Assembly: GCA_028688015.1 (NCBI GenBank)
Contig: JAQTZB010000001.1
Location: 599,663 to 663,662 of the forward strand
Length of the DNA: 64,000 nucleotides
Direction of reading: 5' to 3'
From: Elusimicrobiales bacterium
GTDB taxonomy: Bacteria; Elusimicrobiota; Elusimicrobia; Elusimicrobiales; UBA9959
The notes beneath the pieces are model-generated. The model saw only the letters and a program-made list of their open reading frames with translations. It made no database searches and was not told where the DNA came from. Each line of letters opens with the position of its first letter. Position 1 is the first letter of the stretch. The translations under genes were made by a program, and so were the position numbers. Shown here piece after piece: positions 1 through 8,991 of this stretch.

Positions 1-116
1 TGCAGGTAGGCGCCGCCCGGGGCGGAGAGGACCACTGCGACCTTGTCCGCGGCCCGCAGCGGCGCGGCGGCAAGCAGCAGGACCGCGGTCAGGCGGGGCA
101 GGGCTTTAGAATTCAT
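1..116 (-). CDS. Periplasmic binding-protein-like (PF04392-type) gene, N-terminus only
   Basis: Only the first 38 codons lie in the window; the gene continues past the left edge. It starts at an ATG at 116 that overlaps the last 11 nt of the TonB receptor gene, so the two are translationally coupled. Residues 1-22 form a signal peptide (MNSKALPRL then a leucine/alanine core). The mature start, DKVAVVLSAPGGAYL, resembles the start of the protein at 33407-34252 (ELAAIVSSEAGPYAEA), which also follows a TonB receptor. I therefore infer an ABC substrate-binding-like protein of the PF04392 type. Too little is present to confirm the fold. Confidence 0.55.
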   Translation of the reverse strand, partial: MNSKALPRLTAVLLLAAAPLRAADKVAVVLSAPGGAYL

Positions 117-2070
117 AGGCCGCCTTCAGGAACAGCTCCCGCGCGGGCGCAGGGAGCGGGGCGTGGCCGCCGTCGTAGGGCTGCAGGTAGCTGTAATTGG
201 AGTTAAAGATATCGCGCACGCCCAGGTTCAGCGTCAGCCGCTTCAGCGGCCTGTCCTTCAGCTGCAGGTTTAAATTGGCCGTGGTCCTCTCCCCGAACGC
301 CTTAAGCGCCCCGTCCCCGCCGTAGGCGTAGCGCTTGGAGACATGGACGGCCGACGGGTTCAGGCTGAGGCCCGCGGCCAGCGGCAGCGAGGAGTTCAGC
401 GTGACCTTATGGAGTGGGAACCCCAGCAGGACCGAAGCGTGGCCGGGCACGCTGTATACGTCCACCCGGTTGCAGTGGGTGTTCTGGTACAGGTAGTTCA
501 GGTCGGCACGGAGGCTTTCCCGCTTGTACTTTAAGCCGAAGCCGGCCCCGGAGGTGCCGGTGCGATCGTAATTCAGGTAGGTCTCGGCGTTATTGACTAC
601 GCTGAAAATTATCGGGTGCTTTATTGCGGTGTGGAAGAGAGTGCCGGAGAAGAAGAAAGTGTCGGAGGCTTTGTAACCGGCCTCCAGCTCGGCGGAGACC
701 GCCCGCTCCGGGGCTATGCCCGGATTGAGCCGGATATTTTCTATGGACGGGGCGCGGAAAGCCTGGCTGTAGATGGCCTTGAAGTTAAAATCGTTCCAGA
801 GTTTGGTAACGGCTACGCGCGGTACCAGCGAGGCCCCGTACTGGCTGTGCCTGTCGTAGCGCGCCCCGGCGATCAATTTGGCGAAGTCAAGATCGAAAGA
901 GGCCTGCCCGAAGAAGGCGTGGTTGTCGTAGTGGACGCTGTCGCGGCCGTCCGGGTAGCCGTTAGCGGCGGAGGTAAGCCCCCCTATTTCAGCGGTATCG
1001 TGGGAGAATTCGCCGCCGCCGAGCAGGTCCAGGGAGCCGCGCCGGCGCGAGGCGGTAAGGCCCAGCATAAGGCGGCTGGCGCGCTTGTCGAAAGGGAAAT
1101 GATCGTCGTTCTCATACCAGGCGCGCGAGCGCATGTAGCTGACTACGGGCTCGAGCGTCACCCCCCCAGGCAGTTTAACGCTCTGCCTGATCTCGGCGAA
1201 GAGGGAGGGAAACTCCAGGCGGGTGCTGCCTGTAGAGATGAGCGCTGTGTACTGATCCCGCTCCCTCAGGGAAAAGGAATCCAGGATCAGCCTGGCGCTG
1301 GTGCCGCCGGCGGCAGCGTAGAGGTTTACATTCTTCGGCCTCAGGTCCGAATTGCCCGCCATGTTGTAGGAAGAGCCTGCGAAGTCCGTGTAGCGGCGCC
1401 CGCTGCGGCGGCTCTCGCCCCAGAAGGCGTTGGCCGAGAATTCCGCGTTCCTGCCCGCTGAGCCGAAGGAATACCCGGCGTAGGCGGAATCGCTGCCGCC
1501 CAGCCCGCGGGCCGCGAAAAGCGCGGAACCGTCCAGGCTCTTAGGCGAGCGGGTCCTGATGTCTATCACGGCCAATTCCGCGAAGCCGCCGTAAACGGCG
1601 GAGCCCGGCCCCTTGACTATCTGGATCTCTTCTATCTGGTCTACCGGGAAGCGGTCGAACTGTATGGTGGAGTAAAGGATCTCGTTGTAGGTCTGGCCGT
1701 CCCACAGCAGCAGCACCTTGCCCTCGTTGGCCCAGTTGCCGCGCACCCCGAGGCCCAGGTTGCCCTGCACGTCCACGCCGAATTCGAATTCCGGCAGCAG
1801 CGAGAGCACGTCGACAAGGTTGCGGGCGCCCGAGGCCTGGATCTCTTCGCGGGTGATGACCGTGACCAGGCCCGGGGTTTCCCGCAGTTTCATGCCGCTG
1901 CGCGAGGCGACGGTGGTCTTGATATCCAGGAGTTCCTCGAGCGAGGCCCGCTCGAAGCTGAAAAATTCTTCCTCCTCGGTGAGGGCGCGCGGGGCGTCCG
2001 CCGCGGCTGCGGCAGGGAAAAGAAGACAAAGGGCTAAGACTGCAGGATACCGCATAAACCCCCGTAACAA
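106..2070 (-). CDS. TonB-dependent outer-membrane receptor
   Basis: Predicted outer-membrane receptor importing a scarce ligand with energy from TonB; the ligand is unknown. The 654-residue protein has a signal peptide, then a linker and plug domain (about 50-180) with the usual ETPGLVTVITREEI and VDQIEEIQIVKGPGSAVYGG motifs, and a long beta-barrel ending in the aromatic terminus AYEF. I use the TTG at 2070 because a GGAGGGG Shine-Dalgarno sits just upstream; an ATG at 2055 is the alternative and also leaves a good signal peptide. It overlaps the downstream periplasmic gene by 11 nt. A paralogous pair occurs at 33407-36441. Family is certain, substrate is not. Confidence 0.93.
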   Translation of the reverse strand: MLRGFMRYPAVLALCLLFPAAAAADAPRALTEEEEFFSFERASLEELLDIKTTVASRSGMKLRETPGLVTVITREEIQASGARNLVDVLSLLPEFEFGVDVQGNLGLGVRGNWANEGKVLLLWDGQTYNEILYSTIQFDRFPVDQIEEIQIVKGPGSAVYGGFAELAVIDIRTRSPKSLDGSALFAARGLGGSDSAYAGYSFGSAGRNAEFSANAFWGESRRSGRRYTDFAGSSYNMAGNSDLRPKNVNLYAAAGGTSARLILDSFSLRERDQYTALISTGSTRLEFPSLFAEIRQSVKLPGGVTLEPVVSYMRSRAWYENDDHFPFDKRASRLMLGLTASRRRGSLDLLGGGEFSHDTAEIGGLTSAANGYPDGRDSVHYDNHAFFGQASFDLDFAKLIAGARYDRHSQYGASLVPRVAVTKLWNDFNFKAIYSQAFRAPSIENIRLNPGIAPERAVSAELEAGYKASDTFFFSGTLFHTAIKHPIIFSVVNNAETYLNYDRTGTSGAGFGLKYKRESLRADLNYLYQNTHCNRVDVYSVPGHASVLLGFPLHKVTLNSSLPLAAGLSLNPSAVHVSKRYAYGGDGALKAFGERTTANLNLQLKDRPLKRLTLNLGVRDIFNSNYSYLQPYDGGHAPLPAPARELFLKAAYEF

Positions 2071-2095
2071 ATTACCCCTCCCCCCGGAGGGCGCG

Positions 2096-2296
2096 CTAGA
2101 CCGGGGCGCCCGGTTTTGCCGGCACTATAAAACAGGCCGCCAGGTAGGCGAGCAGGCCGGGAATGAACGCGGTGACCAGCAGGACAAAGACGAAAGCGAG
2201 CCTGAGCACCACGGGATCAACCTCGAAGTATTCCCCGAGACCTCCAAGCACGCCCGCTAAAACCTTGTTATCGCTGCTGCGGTAAAGACGCTTCAT
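2096..2296 (-). CDS. PspC domain membrane protein
   Basis: Small 66-residue protein made almost entirely of a PspC domain. It has the N-terminal KRLYRSSDNKVLAGVLGGLGEYF-type signature (split here as KRLYRSSDNKVLAG and GVLGGLGEYF), the VDPVVLRL segment, and one long hydrophobic region at about residues 33-58. PspC proteins sit in the inner membrane and in enterobacteria help switch on the phage-shock envelope-stress response. No pspA or pspB is nearby, so the role here is only inferred. The upstream region is AT-rich and no clear Shine-Dalgarno is visible. It could share a transcript with the receptor gene downstream. Confidence 0.88.
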   Translation of the reverse strand: MKRLYRSSDNKVLAGVLGGLGEYFEVDPVVLRLAFVFVLLVTAFIPGLLAYLAACFIVPAKPGAPV

Positions 2297-2388
2297 ATAT
2301 TTTTAATTTTATATAAGACTCCCTCCGATATGCAAGCGGAAAAAGGGCGCGGGCGCGCGGGGCCGGGTTTTTTAGTAGAATAACCCCG

Positions 2389-3819
2389 ATGTCTTACGAT
2401 GTGGTCATAGTCGGCGCCGGAGTAACCGGGGCCGCCATAGCCCGGGAGCTGTCCCGCTACCGGCTCAAGCTGCTAGTGCTGGAGAAAGAAGCCGAGCCCG
2501 CCTTCGGTGTCTCCAAGTCCAACAGCGGCATCATCCACGCCGGCACCCAGAATTCGCCCGCCTCGCTTAAGGGCTGGCTCTGCGTGGAGGGCAACCGCCT
2601 GCTGCGCGAGGAACTTGCGGAGGACCTGGGCCTGAACCTCGTCCAATGCGGCCAGCTGATAGTTATTTTCGAAGAGGCCGACCTGCCGGAGCTGGAAAAG
2701 ATCAAGCTGGAGGGAGAAGCGCTGGGCGTGAAGGGTCTGGAGCTGGTGGACCGCGCGTGGCTGGACGCCAACGAGCCCAACCTCGGGCCGGCCGTGAAGG
2801 CCGCCCTTCTGGTCCCCTCCGCCGGCATCATCAGCCCTTACCGCTTCGTCTACGCGCTGGTGGAGAACGCCGTCAAGAACGGCGCCGAGCTCAAGACTTC
2901 CTGCCGGGTCACTGGCGTGACGCGCATGGAGAAGGGCGGTTTCTACGTCGAGGCCGGCGGCCAGATCCATACAACCCGCTTCCTCGTCAATGCGGCCGGC
3001 CTGCGCGCCGACGAGATCTCCGCCCTGGCCGGCGCCCCCACCTTCAAGATCACCCCCCGCAAAGGCGAGGAATACCTGCTTGACCGCAAGCGCGAGCATA
3101 TCGCCAACCGCATCATTTTCCCGCTGCCGTCCAAGACCTCCAAGGGCATCCTGATCATCAAGACTTCCGACGGCAACCCGATGATAGGCCCTACCGCGCA
3201 CGACGTAGAGGATAAGGAGGACCTGGCCACTACCGACGAAGGCCTGGCCGAGGTCCTGGCGGGCGCGAGGCGCATGATCCCCTCCGTCTCCGCAAGCGAC
3301 ATCATCGCCTATTTCGCCGGCCTGCGCCCCGTGGCCGGCAAGGATTTCATCATCCGCCACGAGGACGCGGCCCCGGGGCTGGTGAACGCGGCCGGCATCC
3401 AGTCCCCCGGCCTCACCTCCGCCCCGGCCATCGCGGTCATGGTGGCGGATATCCTGAAGAAGCACGGCCTCGCGCTGCAGCCCAAGGAGCACTTCCACCG
3501 GCTGCGGCCGCGCCCGGCGCACCTGTTCCAGATCCCGCTGGAGGAAAGCCGCCGCCTGATAGAGAAGAACCCCGCCTACGGGGACATAGTCTGCCGCTGC
3601 GAGCTGGTCAGCGCCCAGGAGGTCCGCGACGCCGTCAAGCGCGGCGCGGTCACGCTGGACGGCGTCAAGTTCCGCACGCGCGCCCAGGCCGGCCGCTGCC
3701 ACGGCGGCTTCTGCACCACCCGGATCCTGAAGATCATGCAGGAGGAGCTGGGCTTCCCCGTGACCGCCCTCACCAAGCGCGGCCCCGGCTCCGAACTGAT
3801 AAAGGACGAACGAAAATGA
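2389..3819 (+). CDS. glpA: GlpA-like FAD-dependent glycerol-3-phosphate dehydrogenase subunit
   Basis: FAD oxidoreductase of the anaerobic glycerol-3-phosphate dehydrogenase type. The 476-residue protein opens with a Rossmann dinucleotide motif (VIVGAGVTGAAIAREL, residues 5-20), carries the DAO-fold FAD domain to about residue 370, and ends with a BFD-like [2Fe-2S] domain (CRCELVSAQEV and later RCHGGFC). It is shorter than E. coli GlpA and matches the form found with a second flavoprotein and DUF1667, which follow here. A TAGAAT hexamer (2376-2381) lies 7 nt before the ATG and there is no Shine-Dalgarno, so the mRNA is probably leaderless. The substrate is assumed from family and is not proved by the sequence. 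Confidence 0.85.
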   Translation: MSYDVVIVGAGVTGAAIARELSRYRLKLLVLEKEAEPAFGVSKSNSGIIHAGTQNSPASLKGWLCVEGNRLLREELAEDLGLNLVQCGQLIVIFEEADLPELEKIKLEGEALGVKGLELVDRAWLDANEPNLGPAVKAALLVPSAGIISPYRFVYALVENAVKNGAELKTSCRVTGVTRMEKGGFYVEAGGQIHTTRFLVNAAGLRADEISALAGAPTFKITPRKGEEYLLDRKREHIANRIIFPLPSKTSKGILIIKTSDGNPMIGPTAHDVEDKEDLATTDEGLAEVLAGARRMIPSVSASDIIAYFAGLRPVAGKDFIIRHEDAAPGLVNAAGIQSPGLTSAPAIAVMVADILKKHGLALQPKEHFHRLRPRPAHLFQIPLEESRRLIEKNPAYGDIVCRCELVSAQEVRDAVKRGAVTLDGVKFRTRAQAGRCHGGFCTTRILKIMQEELGFPVTALTKRGPGSELIKDERK

Positions 3820-4049
3820 ACCTCATCTACCTGCGGCACACCACGCCCAAGACGAAGAAATTCATAAAGAAGAAGCTGCGCGGCAGCGAGCCCGCCTCCA
3901 TCTACGATATCGAGGCGGGCGACTGCTGCCTGGCCCCGGCCCCGGTGAAAAGGCGCGACTACATAGTCACCTTCCTCAACGACGTCTCCCCTGAGATGCT
4001 GGCGTTCATGTACACCAGCCAGGACTGGGCGGGGCAGAGCCGCAACTAG
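3816..4049 (+). CDS. Hypothetical 77-residue protein inserted in the glp-like operon
   Basis: Small soluble protein that I do not recognise. It overlaps the end of the GlpA-like gene by 4 nt (ATGA) and stops one base before the start of the second flavoprotein, so it is a genuine operon member. It is lysine-rich early on (TTPKTKKFIKKKLRG) and has one cysteine pair (DCCLAP) in the middle. There is no signal peptide or membrane segment. The usual GlpA/GlpB-like/DUF1667 trio has no gene at this place, so it may be an accessory or lineage-specific factor. Coding is supported by the tight coupling rather than by homology. Confidence 0.6.
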   Translation: MNLIYLRHTTPKTKKFIKKKLRGSEPASIYDIEAGDCCLAPAPVKRRDYIVTFLNDVSPEMLAFMYTSQDWAGQSRN

Positions 4050-4050
4050 C

Positions 4051-5025
4051 ATGCGCGACCGCGAACTGGTAGTAGTGGGCGGAGGTCCGGCCGGCATGGC
4101 CGCGGCGCTGGCCGCCCGCGCCGCCGGCGTCCGCGACGTGCTGCTGCTCGAGCGCGACCAGCACCTGGGCGGCATCCTGAACCAGTGCATCCACCCGGGC
4201 TTCGGCCTGCACCATTTCAAAGAGGAGCTGACCGGCCCGGAATACGCCGACCGCTTCGTCCGCCAGGTAGCGGAGGATCCCGGCATCGAGGTCAGCCTGC
4301 GCTCTTTCGTCGTAAAGCTCACGAAGGACAGGGAACTCTCCTTCCTGCGACCCGGAGCCCTGGAGGAAGTGAAGGCCCGCGCGGTTATACTCGCCACCGG
4401 CTGCCGCGAGCGCACGCGCGAAATGATAGCCATACCCGGCTCGCGCCCCGCCGGAGTCTACCCGGCCGGCCTGGCGCAGAAGATGGTCAACATGGAAGGC
4501 TGGATCCCGGGGCGGGAGGCGGTTATCGTCGGATCCGGCGACATCGGCCTGATCATGGCCCGCCGCATGGCCCTCGAGGGCGTAAAGGTCAGGGCGGTGG
4601 TGGAGATCCAGAAGACCAGCCGCGGCCTGGTGCGCAACGTCGTGCAGTGCCTGGAGGACTACGGCATCCCGCTGCACTTCCAGCACCGCATCTCGCGCAT
4701 ACACGGCCGCGACCGGGTGGAGAAAGTCTCGGTGGTGAAGGTCGACGACGATTTTAAAGATATCCCCGCCTCCGGCTTCGAGCTCCCGTGCGACACCGTG
4801 CTGGTCTCGGTGGGCCTGATCCCGGAGAACGAACTGCTGGAGATGGCGGGCGCGGAGATGGACCGCAAGACTAACGGCCCCGTCTCCGACGAGGTGAACC
4901 TCACCTCGCTGCCCGGGATCTTCGCCTGCGGCAACGCTTTCAAGGTCTACGACCTGGCCGATTCCGTGACGCGGGACAGCGAGCTCGCCGGCCGCGCCGC
5001 CGCGCGGTACCTGGAGGGCAAATGA
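4051..5025 (+). CDS. GlpB-like NAD(P)/FAD-dependent oxidoreductase
   Basis: Pyridine-nucleotide-disulphide-type flavoprotein of 324 residues. It has an N-terminal FAD site (LVVVGGGPAGMAAAL, residues 6-20), an ATG box near 110 (AVILATGCRERTREM), a second Rossmann motif for NAD(P) near 150 (AVIVGSGDIGLIMARR), and the C-terminal FAD motif (GIFACGNAFKVYDLAD). CIHPGFGLHHF near residue 45 is typical of the subgroup encoded beside GlpA and DUF1667. It probably passes electrons from the GlpA-like subunit to a pyridine nucleotide or membrane acceptor. It overlaps the DUF1667 gene by 4 nt. Partner identity is clear from the operon, but the electron acceptor is not. Confidence 0.87.
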   Translation: MRDRELVVVGGGPAGMAAALAARAAGVRDVLLLERDQHLGGILNQCIHPGFGLHHFKEELTGPEYADRFVRQVAEDPGIEVSLRSFVVKLTKDRELSFLRPGALEEVKARAVILATGCRERTREMIAIPGSRPAGVYPAGLAQKMVNMEGWIPGREAVIVGSGDIGLIMARRMALEGVKVRAVVEIQKTSRGLVRNVVQCLEDYGIPLHFQHRISRIHGRDRVEKVSVVKVDDDFKDIPASGFELPCDTVLVSVGLIPENELLEMAGAEMDRKTNGPVSDEVNLTSLPGIFACGNAFKVYDLADSVTRDSELAGRAAARYLEGK

Positions 5026-5384
5026 AGCGGCTCATGACCTGCATCGAGTGCCCCCAGGGTTGCCGCCTGGAGATAGAGGCCGACGGCTCACGGGTCGTCT
5101 CCGTGACCGGCCACAAATGCAAGCGCGGCGACAAGTACGCCAGACAGGAAGTTGCCGCCCCGCTGCGCACGCTGACCACCTCGGTGCTGACCAGGGGACT
5201 GGAGCTCCGCATGCTGCCGGTGCGCACCTCGAAGCCGATCCCCAAAGAGAAACTCTTCGAAGCGATGGAAGGCGTTAAGCGGCTGGTCGTGACCTCCCCC
5301 GTAAAGGCCGGCTCCGTTGTCGCGACGGATTTCCTCGGCCTCGGCGTGGACCTGGTGGCCTGCCGGGCCCTGAACAAGTTATGA
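5022..5384 (+). CDS. DUF1667 protein of the GlpABC-like complex
   Basis: A 120-residue protein with the DUF1667 layout: an N-terminal CIECPQGC motif (residues 6-13), a later HKC pair ([14 protein letters not shown]), then an arginine/threonine-rich core ([20 protein letters not shown]). The four cysteines could bind a metal or Fe-S cluster; this is inference. The family is nearly always found after the GlpA-like and GlpB-like flavoproteins, as here, and is thought to be the third subunit of that enzyme. Both neighbours overlap it by 4 nt, so translation is coupled across the whole operon. Confidence 0.85.
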   Translation: MKRLMTCIECPQGCRLEIEADGSRVVSVTGHKCKRGDKYARQEVAAPLRTLTTSVLTRGLELRMLPVRTSKPIPKEKLFEAMEGVKRLVVTSPVKAGSVVATDFLGLGVDLVACRALNKL

Positions 5385-5884
5385 AGCCCGCCGCGCTGCT
5401 GGCCTGCCTGCTGCTGACGGGCGCCTGCACCCCGGCGCCCGCCCCGGAGAACATGCAAATGGACGAGAAACTTAAAAAGCTCACCCCCCTCCAGCTGGAG
5501 GTAACCAGGAACTGCGGCACTGAGCCGCCGTTCAAGAACGAGTATTGGGACAATCACCGCCCTGGCATCTACGTGGATATAGTGGACGGCGAGCCGCTGT
5601 TCGTCTCTTCGGACAAGTTCGATTCAGGCTCCGGCTGGCCCAGCTTCACCAGGCCGCTGAAAAAGGAAATTATCGAGGAGAGAACGGATTCTTCGCTGGG
5701 CCTGGCCCGCACCGAGGTCCGCTCCAGGTCCAGCGATTCCCACCTCGGCCACGTCTTTCCTGACGGGCCCGGCCCCGGCGGCCTGCGCTACTGTATCAAT
5801 TCGGCGGCGCTGCGCTTCGTGCCGCTGGAGGACATGGAAAAAGAGGGCTACGGGGCCTACCTGCCGCAGGTCCGGAAAAAGTAA
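5381..5884 (+). CDS. msrB: Peptide-methionine (R)-S-oxide reductase MsrB, exported
   Basis: Repairs methionine-R-sulfoxide in oxidised proteins. The 167-residue sequence has the MsrB signatures [10 protein letters not shown] (about 84-93), [13 protein letters not shown] (about 115-127) and [11 protein letters not shown] with the catalytic cysteine at about 137. The zinc-binding CxxC pairs of many MsrB proteins are absent. An N-terminal hydrophobic segment ending in LLTGAC suggests export, perhaps as a lipoprotein, although this lipobox is weak. Export would place the repair activity outside the cytoplasm. It overlaps DUF1667 by 4 nt, so it appears to be carried on the glp-like operon. Confidence 0.93.
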   Translation: MKPAALLACLLLTGACTPAPAPENMQMDEKLKKLTPLQLEVTRNCGTEPPFKNEYWDNHRPGIYVDIVDGEPLFVSSDKFDSGSGWPSFTRPLKKEIIEERTDSSLGLARTEVRSRSSDSHLGHVFPDGPGPGGLRYCINSAALRFVPLEDMEKEGYGAYLPQVRKK

Positions 5885-5890
5885 CCGGGC

Positions 5891-6856
5891 TTACTTTTCT
5901 TCTTTATACCAGCTCTCCTTGCCGTAGAGCTCCCTGGTGCAGTCCTGGCAGAGCCCGTGCGTGAACCTGGCCTGCGAGCGCTTCTCCAGGTAGATCTCCA
6001 CCTTCTGCCAGAACCCCTTGTCGTCGCGGATCTTCTTGCATTTGGCGCAGATGGGGATCAGCCCGCGCAGCGTCTGGACTTCCTTCAAGGCCTCCTCCAT
6101 CCGCTTGCGCTCGGTGATGTCGCGGGCGCTGGCCAGCAGGTAGTTGCGGCCCTCTACGACGGCCCCGCCGATGCTGACCTCCACCGGGAAGGCGCTGCCG
6201 TCGGAACGCCGGTGCGTGCCTTCCGTCAGCAGCGTGCCGGCGGCCAGGATCCTGGCCCGCAGCTTTTTCCAGTCGTCCGGAGTGCCGGCTATCCCCTGTA
6301 TATCTGGCACGCCCATTGCAAGCAGCGCGCCGCGGCTGTAGCCCAGCCGGCGGCAGGCGGTTTCGTTCACATCCAGGAAGGCGGCCGTTTCCGGGTCCAC
6401 TATGAAGATGGCGTCGTTGGAATGTTCCAGCAGGTTACGGAACAGGGACAGGTCCTTGTTGGCTTTCCGCAGCTCGGTAATATCGTTTATGACCCCCACC
6501 AGGACTTCCGTACCGTCTTCCCCGCGGTAGACCTGCTTGCGGGTCACGATAGTATGGCGGACGCCGGCGGAATCGGTAAAAAACTCCTCGTTTACATTCT
6601 CCCTGCCGGCCTTGAAGGTCTGGTCGTCTTTTTCCCAGAAGATGGCGGCCTGCTCCGGAGGAAAGAACTCGGTGTCGGTCTTGCCCAGCAGTTCCTCCTT
6701 TTTTCTGCCCATGAAGTCACAGAAGGCCTTGTTGAGATAGATCCAGCGGTGGCTGCGGTCTTTGACAAAAACCGGCGACCCGACCGCGTTGAGGATCTTC
6801 TCCGGCAGCTCCGGAACCCGGAGCAGGGCGGGGCCGGCATTTTTCTTGTTTTTCAT
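5891..6856 (-). CDS. Tandem PAS sensor with C-terminal Cys cluster, no kinase domain
   Basis: Cytosolic sensor of 321 residues. I start it at the ATG at 6856, which has a GGGGG ribosome site 4 nt upstream, rather than at an in-frame codon further up. Two PAS domains follow (about 18-130 and 135-255), the second closed by the usual ASARDITERKRMEEAL linker. The C-terminus holds CAKCKKIRDDKGFW and later GLCQDC, a four-cysteine module often found after PAS domains and likely to bind zinc. There is no histidine kinase, GGDEF or receiver domain. It may signal by protein contact, and its stop lies 6 nt from the convergent msrB stop. Confidence 0.85.
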   Translation of the reverse strand: MKNKKNAGPALLRVPELPEKILNAVGSPVFVKDRSHRWIYLNKAFCDFMGRKKEELLGKTDTEFFPPEQAAIFWEKDDQTFKAGRENVNEEFFTDSAGVRHTIVTRKQVYRGEDGTEVLVGVINDITELRKANKDLSLFRNLLEHSNDAIFIVDPETAAFLDVNETACRRLGYSRGALLAMGVPDIQGIAGTPDDWKKLRARILAAGTLLTEGTHRRSDGSAFPVEVSIGGAVVEGRNYLLASARDITERKRMEEALKEVQTLRGLIPICAKCKKIRDDKGFWQKVEIYLEKRSQARFTHGLCQDCTRELYGKESWYKEEK

Positions 6857-6914
6857 AATACCCCCATAATCCGTCAACCCGGATTTTAGTAAATAATCGC
6901 GCGTAACACTTGAA

Positions 6915-6944
6915 TTGACAGTCGTCCGCATATAAATTTAAAAT
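6915..6944 (+). promoter_or_regulatory. Sigma70-like promoter upstream of the Ehr/Hyf operon
   Basis: A perfect -35 TTGACA (6915-6920) is followed after 18 nt by TAAAAT (6939-6944). The predicted start is about 70 nt before the hydrogenase-related operon. A TATAAT at 7020-7025 overlaps the first ATG of that operon, so it cannot serve that start. Confidence 0.6.
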
Positions 6945-7023
6945 TACAGGTGCCGCAATTAGTCTTCGATGGACGAGCCGTTTTCAGATCGGACCACCTC
7001 ACGGCGTTTCTTTCAGGCTTATA

Positions 7024-8991
7024 ATGTTACTGGTCCTACTATCCTTGGCCCTGCTGCTTGCCGGCTCCGCGCTGGCGCTTTCCCTTTCGCGCAACTCTTC
7101 CCGCGCCCAGGACGCCGGCGCCTACGCCGCCGTGGCCGCCTCCCTGGCGGGCCTGACGCCCGCCGTCCGGGTGCTGCTGACCGGAGAGGCGGAAACTTTG
7201 ACTCTGCCCTGGGCCGTGCCGCTCGGTTCCCTCTCCTTCAACCTGGACCCCCTGGCGGCTTTCTTCCTGGTGCCGGTCTTCCTGCTCACCGGGCTGGCGG
7301 CCGTCTACGGAGCCGACTACCTTAAGAGCTACTCAGGCAAGAAGCCGCTCGGCCTGGCCTGGGCCGCCTTCAACACGCTGACGGCCGCTATGGTCCTGGT
7401 CCTGACGGCCGCCAACGCCGTCCTGTTCATGGTCGGCTGGGAGCTGATGGCCGCGGCCTCCTTCCTGCTGGTGCTCTTCGAGCACGAGCGCGAGCAGTCG
7501 CGCCGCGCCGCCTTCATTTATCTCGCTGCCGGCGGCGCCGGCGCGCTGCTGCTGCTGGCGGCCTTCGGGCTGCTTGGCCGGTCTTCGGCCTCACTCGATT
7601 TCGCCCTCTTTTCCGCCCCCGCGGGCGCGGCGGCCTCGGCCGTCTTCCTGCTGGGCCTGGCCGGCTTCGGCCTGAAGGCCGGCTTCGTCCCGCTGCACGT
7701 CTGGCTGCCAGAGGCGCATCCCGCCGCACCCAGCCAGGTGTCAGCGGTGATGAGCGGCGTGATGATAAAGACCGGCGTCTACGGCCTCATCCGCCTGCTC
7801 GGCTTCCTGCCCGTGTGGCAGGAGTGGTGGGGCTGGACCCTGCTGGCCGCCGGGGCCGCCTCCTGTCTGGTCGGCGCCCTCTTCGCCCTGGCCCAGCACG
7901 AGCTCAAGCGCGTGCTGGCGTATTCCAGCATAGAGAACGTAGGGATCATAGTGATGGCGCTGGGGCTGGGCGTGGTGGCGGCCATTAACGGTTCGCCCGT
8001 AATGGCTGGGCTGGCCTTCGCCGGCGCGCTGCTCCACGTCCTCAACCACTCGCTGTTCAAGGGCCTGCTGTTCATGGGCGCCGGCGCGGTGCTGCATGGC
8101 GCGGGCACGGCCGAACTGGAGGCCCTCGGCGGCCTGGCCAAGCGCATGCCGCGCTCCGCCGCCTTCTTCTTCGCCGGGGCCGCGGCCGCGTGCGCCCTCC
8201 CCCCGTTCAACGGCTTCGCCGGGGAATTCCTGATCTACCTCGGTGCGTTCAAAGCCCTGGGCCAGCCGGGCCCGGCGGGCCTGGCGGGGGTGATAGCCGG
8301 GCTGTCGCTCGCCGCCGCCGGCGGTCTCGCCGCGGCCGCCTTCGCGCGCGCAGCCGGCACGGCCTTCCTGGGCGAGCCCCGCACCGAGAAGGCTGCCAGG
8401 GCCCACGAGGCCGGGCCCCTCATGCTGTTCTCAATGGGCGCGCTGGCGCTGCTCTGCCTGTTCTCCGGCCTGGCCGGCCCCCTGCTCCTGGTGCCGCTGG
8501 GCACGGCTTCGGCGGCGGCCTTCGGCCTGCCCGCGGCGCTAGCGGCGGCCGCCTCGGCGGCGCAGCCCCTCGCCGGGGTTACCGCGGCCTCCCTGGTGCT
8601 GCTGGCCATGATAGCGTTCGGCGCCGCCAAGCGCAAAGTCTTCCTCCGCGGCAAGAGCCCGGCGCAGGGCGTTACCTGGGACTGCGGCTACGCCGCCCCT
8701 ACGCCGCGCATGCAGTACGGCGCGTCCTCTTTCGCGCAGCCCCTCACCGATTTCTTCCAGCCCGTGCTGCGCAAGATAGGGCAGTACCCGGTCATCACGG
8801 AATACTTCCCGGCCAGGGCCTCTTTCTCGCGGGAGGCGCAGGCGGTGTTCTACAACTCGGTCTACAGGCCGGTGGCGGTGCGCATCCGCGACCTGGCCTA
8901 CCGGTTCAGCTGGATCCAGCACGGCCGCCTCCAGCTTTATATCCTTTATATCGTGGTCACCCTGATCCTGCTCCTGCTATGGAAATTATAA
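7024..8991 (+). CDS. HyfB/NuoL-like antiporter-type subunit of Ehr complex
   Basis: Large membrane subunit of 655 residues, about 14-16 helices, of the proton-antiporter family shared by complex I and group 4 hydrogenases. Key motifs are the helix GLKAGFVPLHVWLPEAHPAA and the conserved AYSSIENVGIIVMALG. The C-terminal part (TWDCGYAAPTPRMQYGASSF, then a YFPARASF segment) is typical of HyfB/HycC. It should move protons or sodium ions while electrons pass through the soluble arm. The start has no clear Shine-Dalgarno and could lie a few codons away. The next gene overlaps it by 13 nt. Confidence 0.85.
   Translation: MLLVLLSLALLLAGSALALSLSRNSSRAQDAGAYAAVAASLAGLTPAVRVLLTGEAETLTLPWAVPLGSLSFNLDPLAAFFLVPVFLLTGLAAVYGADYLKSYSGKKPLGLAWAAFNTLTAAMVLVLTAANAVLFMVGWELMAAASFLLVLFEHEREQSRRAAFIYLAAGGAGALLLLAAFGLLGRSSASLDFALFSAPAGAAASAVFLLGLAGFGLKAGFVPLHVWLPEAHPAAPSQVSAVMSGVMIKTGVYGLIRLLGFLPVWQEWWGWTLLAAGAASCLVGALFALAQHELKRVLAYSSIENVGIIVMALGLGVVAAINGSPVMAGLAFAGALLHVLNHSLFKGLLFMGAGAVLHGAGTAELEALGGLAKRMPRSAAFFFAGAAAACALPPFNGFAGEFLIYLGAFKALGQPGPAGLAGVIAGLSLAAAGGLAAAAFARAAGTAFLGEPRTEKAARAHEAGPLMLFSMGALALLCLFSGLAGPLLLVPLGTASAAAFGLPAALAAAASAAQPLAGVTAASLVLLAMIAFGAAKRKVFLRGKSPAQGVTWDCGYAAPTPRMQYGASSFAQPLTDFFQPVLRKIGQYPVITEYFPARASFSREAQAVFYNSVYRPVAVRIRDLAYRFSWIQHGRLQLYILYIVVTLILLLLWKL

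Noticed and set aside
7020..7025. TATAAT at the start of the Ehr operon as its promoter
   Set aside because: It overlaps the first ATG, so transcription would begin after the start codon. The TTGACA-18-TAAAAT upstream is more suitable.
6969..7325. An alternative frame starting at 6969 overlapping the HyfB-like gene
   Set aside because: It is arginine/proline-rich, lacks motifs and runs in another frame of a gene with strong homology.
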